The position numbers were made by a program, and so were the translations under genes. Shown here piece after piece: positions 17,280 through 25,432 of a stretch of DNA of 52,416 nt (the stretch's first letter is position 1; every line of letters begins with the position of its first letter). The DNA comes from Methylococcaceae bacterium (GTDB lineage Bacteria; Pseudomonadota; Gammaproteobacteria; Methylococcales; Methylomonadaceae), in assembly GCA_021647585.1 (NCBI GenBank), contig JAKIUK010000024.1, positions 1 through 52,416 of the forward strand. Direction: 5' to 3'. The notes under the pieces were generated by a model. That model saw only the letters and a program-made list of their open reading frames with translations. It did no database searches and was not told the DNA's origin.

Positions 17280-18869
17280 TTATACTGCGCCTTGGCTACT
17301 AAGATAATCGTCGTAACTACCCCGAAAATCAATTATGCCAGTTGGAGTCATCTCCAGAATTCGAGTGGCTAATGAGGATACAAATTCACGATCATGGCTG
17401 ACGAATATCAAGGTACCGGGATAATTCTCCAAAGCCAGGTTTAATGATTCAATAGATTCCATATCAAGGTGATTAGTCGGTTCGTCCAGCAACAGTATAT
17501 TGGCTCGCTGCAGCATCAGTTTACCAAAAATCATACGGCCTTGTTCACCACCGGAAAGTACACTTACCTTTTTACTTATGTCATCCTGAGAAAATAACAA
17601 ACGTCCCAGAGTGCCGCGAATTATTTGATCATCATCGCTAGGTTTGCCCCATTGTTCCATCCATTCAAACAACTGCATCTGTTGTTCAAAATCTGCCGCA
17701 TGATCCTGAGCGTAATATGAAAGATCTGCATTTTCTGACCATTTCACGGTACCTGCAGAGGGTTCAACATCGCCAACCAGACATTTTAATAAGGTAGATT
17801 TACCAATGCCATTTGGACCGATAATAGCCACACGTTCCCCGACCTCTACCATCAGATCAAGACCTGAAAACAATTCTTCATCGTAACTTTTCCCCAGCCC
17901 CTCTAACTCAAGCGCCAGACGATGGAGTTTTTTATCTTGATCAAAACGAATAAAAGGGTTTTGTCGACTGGATGGTTTTATCTCTGCCAGATTAATTTTT
18001 TCCAGTTGCCTGGCTCGGGAAGTTGCTTGTTTTGATTTTGAAGCATTGGCAGAAAAGCGACTTACAAAGGCCTTAAGTTCGGATATTTGCGCTTTCTTTT
18101 TGGCATTCTCCGATTGTAAGCGTTCCGTTACTTGAGTTGCCGCAGTCATATACTCATCATAGGAACCTGGATAAATACGTATTTCACCATAATCCAAATC
18201 TGCCATGTGGCTGCAAACACTGTTCAGAAAGTGTCTATCATGCGAGATGATAACCATAGTACAGTTACGCTCGTTTAATACCCCTTCTAACCAACGAATA
18301 GCATTAATATCAAGGTTGTTGGTAGGTTCATCCAATAACAACACATCGGGTTCAGAAAATAGTGCCTGTGCCAGTAAAACACGTAATTTCCAACCCGGCG
18401 CCACTTCGCTCATAAGGCCGTAGTGTTGCTCAACAGTAATACCCACTCCCGCTAATAATTCACCCGCACGCGCTTCAGCAGAATAGCCATCCATCTCGGC
18501 AAATTCAGATTCGAGCTCTGCTGCCCTCATACCATCAGCTTCTGACATCTCTGCTTTAGCATAAATTGCATCGCGTTCCGATTTTACCGCCCACAATTCT
18601 TCATGTCCCATAATAACAGTGTCCACTACGGCAAATTCTTCGTAAGCAAACTGATCCTGTTTTAATTTACCGAGACGCTCATGGGGGTCTTTTGAAATAT
18701 TGCCGGCAGAGGGTTCCAGGTCACCCCCCAGAATTTTCATAAAGGTTGATTTTCCGCAACCATTAGCGCCTATAAGTCCATAACGATTGCCATTGCCAAA
18801 CTTAACGGAAACGTCTTCAAATAATGGCTTGGCACCAAATTGCATGGTGATATTTGCAGTTGAAAGCAT
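17280..18869 (-). CDS. ybiT: ABC-F family ATPase, YbiT-like
   Basis: A 529-residue protein with two ATP-binding cassettes and no membrane segments, as in the ABC-F family that acts at the ribosome. The first P-loop is GANGCGKST (residues 34-42), the second GPNGIGKST in the C-terminal half. Both Walker B motifs read LLLDEPTNNLD / LLLDEPTNHLD, and the second signature is LSGGEQGRM. The linker between cassettes is long and charged (P-site tRNA interaction motif region). Length and N-terminus (MLSTANITMQFGAKPLFEDV) match YbiT. The start has an upstream agga. YbiT's exact role in translation is not settled. Confidence 0.93.
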   Translation of the reverse strand: MLSTANITMQFGAKPLFEDVSVKFGNGNRYGLIGANGCGKSTFMKILGGDLEPSAGNISKDPHERLGKLKQDQFAYEEFAVVDTVIMGHEELWAVKSERDAIYAKAEMSEADGMRAAELESEFAEMDGYSAEARAGELLAGVGITVEQHYGLMSEVAPGWKLRVLLAQALFSEPDVLLLDEPTNNLDINAIRWLEGVLNERNCTMVIISHDRHFLNSVCSHMADLDYGEIRIYPGSYDEYMTAATQVTERLQSENAKKKAQISELKAFVSRFSANASKSKQATSRARQLEKINLAEIKPSSRQNPFIRFDQDKKLHRLALELEGLGKSYDEELFSGLDLMVEVGERVAIIGPNGIGKSTLLKCLVGDVEPSAGTVKWSENADLSYYAQDHAADFEQQMQLFEWMEQWGKPSDDDQIIRGTLGRLLFSQDDISKKVSVLSGGEQGRMIFGKLMLQRANILLLDEPTNHLDMESIESLNLALENYPGTLIFVSHDREFVSSLATRILEMTPTGIIDFRGSYDDYLSSQGAV

Positions 18870-19102
18870 GTTTTATTCCTGATAAATGCATACCAACAGG
18901 AACCGGCCCTATGTTGAAAATAGAGCTATTGCATATACGCCGTTGGTTATTAAATTAAATTTTTTAAAGGGGGCGTATTCTACACACTTTCTCTTACTAT
19001 GATTGAGTTAATCAGAAAAAATGCAAATCCTGTCCAGTGCAAAGTTATATCATGCTTAGGGAGGTGGTATAATACTTCAGTTACCACCAAAGATAATCGA
19101 AC

Positions 19103-19516
19103 GTGTTAATAATATCCCAGAACATTTCCATTCCAGATAATGAGCTTGAGATTTTAGCAATCCGGGCTCAGGGTTCGGGAGGACAAAATGTTAACAAAGT
19201 ATCCTCGGCTATTCACCTGCGCTTCGATATCAATGCTTCCTCGCTACCTGAGTTTTATAAGCAACGTCTTTTAAGTCTACGGGACCAGCGTATCAGTAAA
19301 GAAGGCATCATCGTAATCAAAGCACAACAATATCGAACACAAGAAAAAAACCGGGATAACGCCCTTGATCGATTAAGGAAAATAATTAGAGGCGTTGCCA
19401 AAGTTCAGAAAGCAAGAAAGCCAACCAGACCCACTAGAAATTCTCAGAAAAGACGCCTGGACAGCAAAACTCATCGTGGAAAAACCAAGGCGCTGAGAGG
19501 TAGAGTTAATGAGTAA
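19103..19516 (+). CDS. arfB: Alternative ribosome-rescue factor / peptidyl-tRNA hydrolase ArfB (YaeJ)
   Basis: A 137-residue release-factor-like protein that hydrolyses peptidyl-tRNA on ribosomes stalled at the end of broken mRNAs. The catalytic GGQ is at residues 26-28 (RAQGSGGQNVNKVSSAIHL). The basic C-terminal tail (RKPTRPTRNSQKRRLDSKTH, then RGKTKALRGR) enters the empty mRNA channel. The start is GTG at 19103; no in-frame ATG precedes the conserved region. It is followed after 35 bp by a TerB-like gene on the same strand. Confidence 0.95.
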   Translation: MLIISQNISIPDNELEILAIRAQGSGGQNVNKVSSAIHLRFDINASSLPEFYKQRLLSLRDQRISKEGIIVIKAQQYRTQEKNRDNALDRLRKIIRGVAKVQKARKPTRPTRNSQKRRLDSKTHRGKTKALRGRVNE

Positions 19517-19551
19517 TGAACAAAACAGTCAAAGAAACAGGAACATTTTAA

Positions 19552-20001
19552 ATGTTAAACCAAATCAAATTATTTTTTGATCAACATATAGCACTTCCCG
19601 CCCCAGATCAGTCTGTTGAGGAAAATATTCACCTTGCCTGTGCCGCATTATTTATAGAAATGATGTATATCGATGATGAAGCACATCCAGCAGAACATAA
19701 GGTGATTTTAAACCGTATCAGAGAAAGTTTTTCACTCTCTTTTGAACAGGCAAATGATTTAATATCTATGGCGACACAACAAAGACAACAGGCGACTGAT
19801 TATTACCAGTTTACGTCATTGATTAACAAAGGCTATACCCAGGAGCAAAAAGTCAACTTAATTAAATCTTTATGGCAAATTGCTTATGCTGATGGAGAGT
19901 TGGATCAATACGAAGAACAGATGGTACGAAAAATGGCTGATTTATTACATGTGCCGCATTTGCAATTCATAAAAACCAAACATCAAGTAAATGATGTGTG
20001 A
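19552..20001 (+). CDS. TerB-like protein (tellurite-resistance TerB domain)
   Basis: A 149-residue all-helical protein. The acidic repeats IHLACAALFIEMMYIDDEAH and LIKSLWQIAYADGELDQYEE match the two-lobed TerB fold, in which Asp/Glu residues line a metal site. Members of this stand-alone group are common and their role is unknown; the name reflects the domain, not tellurite resistance. The start at 19552 has an upstream agga-like site. It is probably cotranscribed with arfB. Confidence 0.8.
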   Translation: MLNQIKLFFDQHIALPAPDQSVEENIHLACAALFIEMMYIDDEAHPAEHKVILNRIRESFSLSFEQANDLISMATQQRQQATDYYQFTSLINKGYTQEQKVNLIKSLWQIAYADGELDQYEEQMVRKMADLLHVPHLQFIKTKHQVNDV

Positions 20002-20101
20002 AAAAATTGAAAGTTATAATTATTCGATACTCTTTTTTCTTGAGTTGTTAGCCTAGTTCAAGATAAACTTGTATTATTTACTAAATTAGTACCTGATTAT
20101 A

Positions 20102-20329
20102 TCACCCATCAACCAGATCTTCATAAGATGGCAAATTATCAATTTCCTGCTGTCTCTCAAAATAAATTTTTTTTAGTTCCATCTGAGCTTTCGAAAAGGC
20201 TAGCATGTCCTCTTCCAAATCTGACAATTCGGGATCATCTACACGATCAAGTTCTTGGATAAGTTGTTTCGTCTTTGTATCTATCGCTTGAATTGCCATC
20301 ATCAACGTATGCGTAGTAAGCTTTGTCAT
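20102..20329 (-). CDS. Tsi2-like immunity protein
   Basis: A 75-residue helical acidic protein. From memory of Pseudomonas aeruginosa Tsi2 (77 residues), the alignment runs over the whole length: TLMMAIQAIDTKTKQL here against TLMVAIQCVAARTREL, a shared DDP in the loop, and NLPSYEDLVDG against GLPPYDRLIEE at the end. Tsi2 neutralises Tse2 by direct binding in the cytoplasm. The gene begins 25 bp after the Tse2-like gene, has a strong aggag ribosome site, and keeps the toxin-first order of Pseudomonas. I could not run a search, but length, order and motif spacing agree. Confidence 0.8.
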   Translation of the reverse strand: MTKLTTHTLMMAIQAIDTKTKQLIQELDRVDDPELSDLEEDMLAFSKAQMELKKIYFERQQEIDNLPSYEDLVDG

Positions 20330-20354
20330 GCCATTCTCCTAATGATCATCCCAT

Positions 20355-20801
20355 TTATTTACGCGCATCTTCGTAAGCCTTCATAACCGCAGCTCTAGCT
20401 AAATTATCCAATGCACCTTTATAAGCAGAGATTGAAAGTGGCTTTTCAACCTCAATTTGATAGTGATTTGCTTTAAAGTAGTCGTTGTAATCAGGTCCTG
20501 TAAGTTTAAGTCTCGGGTCGATCAAGGTACCTTCAGGAATATAAAAAAAACACCAACTTTTACCTCTGAAAAATTTATCTTTATCAAACAGTGAAGTTCC
20601 GCCACCAACCTGAACCATCCCTTTAACCACATCGACATCAGCTTCTCGATATTTAGGCGTACCGTCCCTTTTATTACCTATTTGTTTGCGCTCAAAATCT
20701 GGGTATAAAATTGCATCAGCAGGTTTATCATCAATTAACACACCAGAAGGAAAGTCTTCGACACGAACACCCCGCCATAAATTTGTTACAGATTTAGACA
20801 T
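20355..20801 (-). CDS. Tse2-like toxin (ADP-ribosyltransferase-fold effector)
   Basis: A 148-residue protein with the conserved pattern of the Tse2 family as I remember it: DVVKGMVQVGGGTSLFDKD (Tse2 has DIVAGRDGLYAPDTGGTSVFDR), then IPEGTLIDPRLKLT (IPDGTDIPPDLKV), ANHYQIEVEKPLS (ATHYTIMPAKPM) and LDNLARAAVMKAYEDARK (LDNFVRNAIRRQWEKAR). Tse2 is a type VI secretion effector that acts in the target cytoplasm and has an ADP-ribosyltransferase-like fold. No signal peptide and no T6SS gene are seen in the window, so it may be an orphan effector or a chromosomal toxin-antitoxin module. Good aagga site upstream. Confidence 0.82.
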   Translation of the reverse strand: MSKSVTNLWRGVRVEDFPSGVLIDDKPADAILYPDFERKQIGNKRDGTPKYREADVDVVKGMVQVGGGTSLFDKDKFFRGKSWCFFYIPEGTLIDPRLKLTGPDYNDYFKANHYQIEVEKPLSISAYKGALDNLARAAVMKAYEDARK

Positions 20802-20981
20802 ATTTAATTCCTTTTTAGTTGAAATCTATAGTTTGATCAACTAAATTAAAATGCTTTTTTTCAATAAAGCTAATCAAATTATGAATTACACTCAGTAGAA
20901 CTTATACACTAGCCGTACTTAATTGGCAATAACCTCGCAAATTAATCTTTTAAAACTAAAGAGGACTGATGTCTAAATGTT

Positions 20982-21911
20982 TTAGGCAGACTTTAAGTCT
21001 CTAAAACTCTTAAAATACAACACCTTCAACCCTTTGCCCTCAACTTCTGCATAGACCTCTGGCGGCTTTATTTCTTCCATTAAAGTATATTGTGGTGCTA
21101 ATTCAGCCATATGTTTGATTAAAAAATCACGCCCTATTTCAGGTGCATTCAGACATAATAAAAGCGTACTTCCCGCAGCCATAAATTCATCCAGTCTACG
21201 CAATATTTTAGGATAATCCCGAATAATATCGACACTCCCTTTTTGAAAGGTAGGCGGATCACAAATCAATAAATCAAATGGCCCCCGTTTTTTTAATCTG
21301 CCAAAAGATTTAAAAATATTTAATTTTTCAAATCGAACTTGCTCCAATGGTTGCTGATTTAACTTATGATTCTTCCGTCCAACATATAGCGCAGCACTAC
21401 TCATATCAACATTTAATACCGACTTTGCATTGCCAGCAAGTGCTGCCACTGAAAATCCACAGGTATAAGAAAACAAATTAAGTACACGTTTATCATTACT
21501 ATGTGCTTGCACCCACTTACGTCCATTTTGCATATCCAGAAACAAGCCAGTATTTCGAGATGAGCCTAAACTAATATAAAAGTGTAGCTCGTTTTCCCGG
21601 ATAGCAAAGTTTCGAATGACATCACCCCTGATAACATCAATGGGCCCTGTTAATTCATACCGGTACTGGATCTGTATACTTTTGCAGCTAGGAATTTGAG
21701 ACACCAGCCAATCTGCCAACCCATCAAGCTCTGTAGGTGATTCAGGTGCAAACAAAGTGATCAAAATCACAGGCGGTAACCAGTCAACTGTCACATGATA
21801 TAAACCATCATAAGCATGTCCACGCCCATGAAATAAGCGTTGCGCTTGCAGCTGTTTTTCAGCTGTCAAAGGGAATTTTAGGTGTTGCGAAAGTTGCGAT
21901 AAAGTTGACAC
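20982..21911 (-). CDS. Class I SAM-dependent methyltransferase, RlmI/RlmK-like
   Basis: A 309-residue protein. The C-terminal two thirds is a Rossmann methyltransferase: motif I VLNLFSYTCGFSVAALAGNA, then VLNVDMSS, and motif IV LLICDPPTFQKGS. These match the family of 23S rRNA cytosine-C5/guanine methyltransferases (RlmI, RlmK domain). The N-terminal third lacks a clear PUA domain, so it is not RlmI itself, and the RNA target is unknown. The start is taken as GTG at 21911; no strong ribosome site is visible, so the start is less sure than the product. It shares its strand with the ABC-class ATPase upstream, 56 bp away. Confidence 0.8.
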   Translation of the reverse strand: MSTLSQLSQHLKFPLTAEKQLQAQRLFHGRGHAYDGLYHVTVDWLPPVILITLFAPESPTELDGLADWLVSQIPSCKSIQIQYRYELTGPIDVIRGDVIRNFAIRENELHFYISLGSSRNTGLFLDMQNGRKWVQAHSNDKRVLNLFSYTCGFSVAALAGNAKSVLNVDMSSAALYVGRKNHKLNQQPLEQVRFEKLNIFKSFGRLKKRGPFDLLICDPPTFQKGSVDIIRDYPKILRRLDEFMAAGSTLLLCLNAPEIGRDFLIKHMAELAPQYTLMEEIKPPEVYAEVEGKGLKVLYFKSFRDLKSA

Positions 21912-21967
21912 AAATAGTTATTATCAATTAATTACAAATTAGTTAATCCGCAAAAGCATTAGCTGTA

Positions 21968-23716
21968 CTAGTCATCTAAAATCTTTAACGACCTGATACG
22001 ATTTATAGCGGCGGCCACCTCGTACCTACGGGGTAACGATAAAGAACCGGGATAATCCGGCTGTAAAAATGACAAGCCCTGCTGCTCCAGTTTTTCATAA
22101 AGCCATTTTAACCAATAATCAATTGTCCCTGTTTCATTTACCTGTGTCTGCATTTCTTTTCTAAGCTGTAGCAAACAATAGCCAATACTTAATATTTGAG
22201 GTGCTTCAGCAATTTGCGGCAATGCCTCCAGGTTAACCAAGTCCATACCATACTCCAACTGTCTGGGCGCATTTCGTAAAGACTTGATACGTATTGGTAT
22301 TTCTTTTTTTAAGCGTTGATTAGTATACGCTGGATTAAAATTATCTGCCGACAAGTATCTATGAACAGAAAAATTTAAACCATTCACCTGCTCTTCGACT
22401 ATTGCGCCTAACTCCGCTCTTACCTTGCCGGTGATATCTCTGCACTGATAATTATCCATCAGCAAACAGGTGTCCGCTTTTTGTAAAAAACTACCTAAGC
22501 CTCCAACTACAAAAATCATAGAGATTTGATGCTGCTTCCAGATTGAACGTATTGTGGAATAAAGAGGCTTGATCGGCTCATTTGCAGAACTCAGTACTTT
22601 CTTTATTAACTCGTCTCTAAATAAAAAGTTGGTTGCACAGGTATCTTCATCAAACAATAATAATCGCGACCCCACTTCTAATGATTCAACTATGCATGCA
22701 GCCTGAGAGGTACTGCCACTGGCATTTTCAGTAGTAAATTGTTCTGTATTAATAGCATTGGGTAACTGTCCAATAAATGGACTAATATCTACACATCTAA
22801 TACTGCGCCCTTGTTCAGCACCAATAAAAACGGCATCGTCCCTGCTTACAATATATTCTCTGCCATCACCTGGTATGTGGGCATAAACACCGGCTAAAAT
22901 GGCTTGTAACAATGTCGATTTACCATGATAACCTCCGCCAGTAATACAGGTTATGCCTTCTTTAATAGCCATCCCTTGAATACTGTTATTGTCAGATAAC
23001 GGTATTTCTACCTGACATGACTCAGGTGATTGAAAGCTTTGTATTTCTGACCCTCTTGCTGGCCTATCATCAATTCCACTGAGCCGAGGTAGACTTGCGC
23101 CATTATTAATAAAAACAGTGTAGTCATTTTGCTCCAAATAGCATCTGATCTGTTGCCGTTTTATCTGAATATCCAGATACTGATTTAACTCATTTCTGGT
23201 TACCTGAGCATAACCTTTATAATACAAAGCGTAGTCAATGATCTGTTTCAATTCTTGCTCAAACATCACAATCGCTTGTTCCGCATCAAATACACCGCCA
23301 CCCGAACCTTTTCCGGGTAAACTAAAAATAAAGCGTAATTCAATATCCTTTTCAGAAAAAAGCACACAGTCCCGCTGCATCATTTTCTGGCCCAGTTGAA
23401 TGGTATGAAAGGAACCACTGCCCTCTTTACCTCTATTCTGTTGAGCAAATTGATCTATGCCTTGTTTAAATCTACGTATCAAAAAATCTGCAACAGCTAA
23501 ACGACAGAATGACTCATCCAGGAATTGTCTGGGTAATTCACTATCATCAATAGCTATTCTAATACTTGCAATTGAAGCCGGGTTCGCACCTGGACTACCT
23601 TGTATTTTAAGAAAAGAAAAACCATATCCTGGGAATTGAAAATCTCCTTTTAAAACGTGTATTTTTTGATAAGTTTGATCAGCAATAGATTCTATCAGTT
23701 TATTTAATTTCTTCAC
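21968..23716 (-). CDS. ABC-class ATPase domain protein (PF09818-type)
   Basis: A 582-residue predicted ATPase of the little-studied 'ABC_ATPase' class. The N-terminal 200 residues match the family start (GDFQFPGYGFSFLKIQGSPG). The P-loop is unusual, ITGGGYHGKSTLLQAI, followed by RDDAVFIGAEQGRSI; the Walker B is LLLFDEDTCATNFL. The family's G-G-x-H-G-K-S/T loop and DED motif are known hallmarks. No membrane segments or nuclease motif are seen. It begins with GTG at 23716. Biological role unknown; RNA-related functions have been suggested for relatives but nothing here supports a specific one. Confidence 0.85.
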   Translation of the reverse strand: MKKLNKLIESIADQTYQKIHVLKGDFQFPGYGFSFLKIQGSPGANPASIASIRIAIDDSELPRQFLDESFCRLAVADFLIRRFKQGIDQFAQQNRGKEGSGSFHTIQLGQKMMQRDCVLFSEKDIELRFIFSLPGKGSGGGVFDAEQAIVMFEQELKQIIDYALYYKGYAQVTRNELNQYLDIQIKRQQIRCYLEQNDYTVFINNGASLPRLSGIDDRPARGSEIQSFQSPESCQVEIPLSDNNSIQGMAIKEGITCITGGGYHGKSTLLQAILAGVYAHIPGDGREYIVSRDDAVFIGAEQGRSIRCVDISPFIGQLPNAINTEQFTTENASGSTSQAACIVESLEVGSRLLLFDEDTCATNFLFRDELIKKVLSSANEPIKPLYSTIRSIWKQHQISMIFVVGGLGSFLQKADTCLLMDNYQCRDITGKVRAELGAIVEEQVNGLNFSVHRYLSADNFNPAYTNQRLKKEIPIRIKSLRNAPRQLEYGMDLVNLEALPQIAEAPQILSIGYCLLQLRKEMQTQVNETGTIDYWLKWLYEKLEQQGLSFLQPDYPGSLSLPRRYEVAAAINRIRSLKILDD

Positions 23717-23801
23717 TTTGTTGTACCTGAGGAAATAAAATCACCTTATATGTTACCGCTAAAATTTGATAACTGTCATGTTCCTGTTTAACATATCATT
23801 G

Positions 23802-24092
23802 AACCTAGAAAAATCAGTTGGACATGAATTTTGTGGGAAATCTGGGCGGAAAAGACAAATAATCACTCGTAGATAAAGCTTCCGCGTCCTGCTTACGTCC
23901 CTTTCCTACTTCCATGTAGGCAATGGCCATAGTCCTTATCAAGAGTGATTATGCAGAATTTTTCGTCCAAATTTTTCACAAAACCATGGAGCGATTTTCT
24001 CTCCACCAAATAGGTGAGTGTGAATAAACCTGATTAGACACGATATTCAAGAACTTGCATGGAATTTAGCGCCCCACTGATTTTTCTAGGTT
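23802..24092. mobile_element. MITE-like element with 20-bp terminal inverted repeats
   Basis: The ends aacctagaaaaatcagttgg (23802-23821) and cccactgatttttctaggtt (24073-24092) are reverse complements at 19 of 20 positions, enclosing 291 bp with no coding frame. Inside, a second long imperfect pairing exists: catgaattttgtgggaaat (from 23823) with its counterpart before 23990, and aatcactc with gagtgatt. The structure looks like a non-autonomous element or a highly folded intergenic repeat. It fills almost the whole gap between the ATPase and the ketopantoate-reductase-like gene. No matching transposase is in the window. Confidence 0.55.
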
Positions 24093-24125
24093 GAAACCTT
24101 ACTTTTTTAGATAAATCCAAAAATC

Positions 24126-24905
24126 ATGAAAGAACCTATTATTATCATTGGCATCGGTGAGTTAGCCGGTGTATTTGCACGTGGATTCCTTCGTTGCGGG
24201 TACCCCGTCTATCCCGTTATACGAAACATGGATTTAGTTCAGGAATGTCAGCAAATCCCATCTCCAAAACTGGTTTTAATAACCGTTCAGGAAAATGAGT
24301 TACATTCAATATTACGTCAATTACCCAAGCCCTGGCATGATAAAATTGGGCTAGTTCAGAATGAATTATTACCCCGCGACTGGCAATGTCACACTATCAA
24401 AAATCCCACTGTTACCGTAGTCTGGTTTGAAAAGAAAAAACACCTGGAAACAACTAATATTCTCCAGTCACCAAGTTATGGGGCGAATGCTGCAATCATT
24501 TCCCAAGCTCTACAAGCCGTAGGTATTCCTGCACCCATTTTGGATAATGAACACGACTTGTTGTATGAACTGGTTCGTAAAGCTGTCTATATACTGACCG
24601 TTAATATTGCTGGATTACTGGATAATTGCAGTGTTGGAGACTTATGGAATCAACATCAAGCACTGGCAAGAGAAGTTGCTACAGAAGTTATTCAAATTCA
24701 GGAGTTTCTGACAGGAAAAAATTTACCTCGGGAAAAATTAATTAACGGCATGGTTGAAGGTATCAACGATTGTCCTCACAGACATTGCCTAGGGCGCAGT
24801 GCATTTTCACGTTTGCAACGCATCCTACGTTATGCTGAAGAAAGCGGTATAGAGACACCTAAACTTTTGGCAATTTATAGAGTTGCTAAATTAAAACAAG
24901 AATAA
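24126..24905 (+). CDS. Ketopantoate-reductase-like NAD(P)-binding protein
   Basis: A 259-residue protein with a Rossmann start (IIIIGIGELAGVFARGFLRC, GxGxxxG) and a helical C-terminal half, the architecture of the PanE/ApbA superfamily. The conserved Lys of ketopantoate reductases may be in RKAVYILTVNIAGLL, but the usual nucleotide-binding Arg and other PanE motifs are not clear, so reduction of ketopantoate should not be assumed. Similar short proteins occur as uncharacterised oxidoreductases. It stands alone on the plus strand. Confidence 0.6.
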   Translation: MKEPIIIIGIGELAGVFARGFLRCGYPVYPVIRNMDLVQECQQIPSPKLVLITVQENELHSILRQLPKPWHDKIGLVQNELLPRDWQCHTIKNPTVTVVWFEKKKHLETTNILQSPSYGANAAIISQALQAVGIPAPILDNEHDLLYELVRKAVYILTVNIAGLLDNCSVGDLWNQHQALAREVATEVIQIQEFLTGKNLPREKLINGMVEGINDCPHRHCLGRSAFSRLQRILRYAEESGIETPKLLAIYRVAKLKQE

Positions 24906-24943
24906 ACAAATTAGCTCAACTAACATATTCATCAATTCACAGT

Positions 24944-25402
24944 TCATTGAGTGCCGGCACGTTTGGCTAAAATCTGTTTTGCCAGGGCTTTATCTGTTTT
25001 TAAAATATGATTAACTAGCCATTGATATAAAAAATCTAGTAACTTAGGAATTTCGATATTTTTTCCTGCATGTATTTGCTCACGAACGGCAATTACTTGT
25101 TGTGAAAAACTACGATGTTCTTTTAAATGTTGCTGTATGCTCATTTGATCAGCAATTTGATAATCGTATTGCTGCATCAATGCTTCTTCAGTTTCAAAGT
25201 GATATAGTGCATAAGCAAGTAATTCCTGAGTAAAATTCAATAGCACCGATTGGCTGTTATCTGAAGTCAGTTTTGATGATGCTTCATTTAATGTATTGAC
25301 CAGAATCATGTGCTGCTCATCAATTTCTTTCACACCGGTAACAAAATCATCATTCCAGCTAATTTCTGGATAAGAACTGCCTAACTTTTTTTCAATTTTC
25401 AT
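24944..25402 (-). CDS. Bacteriohemerythrin
   Basis: A 152-residue four-helix-bundle protein with a complete set of di-iron ligands in the usual order: EIDEQH (His31), HFETEE, HLKEH, and HILKTD. Bacteriohemerythrins bind O2 reversibly and in methanotrophs have been linked to oxygen supply to membrane methane monooxygenase. Here the gene lies 30 bp after a PAS/GGDEF/EAL gene on the same strand, so it is likely cotranscribed and may take part in oxygen-dependent signalling. Start is ATG; no clear ribosome site is seen. Confidence 0.92.
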   Translation of the reverse strand: MKIEKKLGSSYPEISWNDDFVTGVKEIDEQHMILVNTLNEASSKLTSDNSQSVLLNFTQELLAYALYHFETEEALMQQYDYQIADQMSIQQHLKEHRSFSQQVIAVREQIHAGKNIEIPKLLDFLYQWLVNHILKTDKALAKQILAKRAGTQ

Positions 25403-25432
25403 TTTATATAAAAGGAGCGGAATAAACTAGTT

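Noticed and set aside
20102..20801. A type VI secretion locus around the Tse2/Tsi2-like pair
   Set aside because: No tss, hcp or vgrG-like gene is present on either side in the window.
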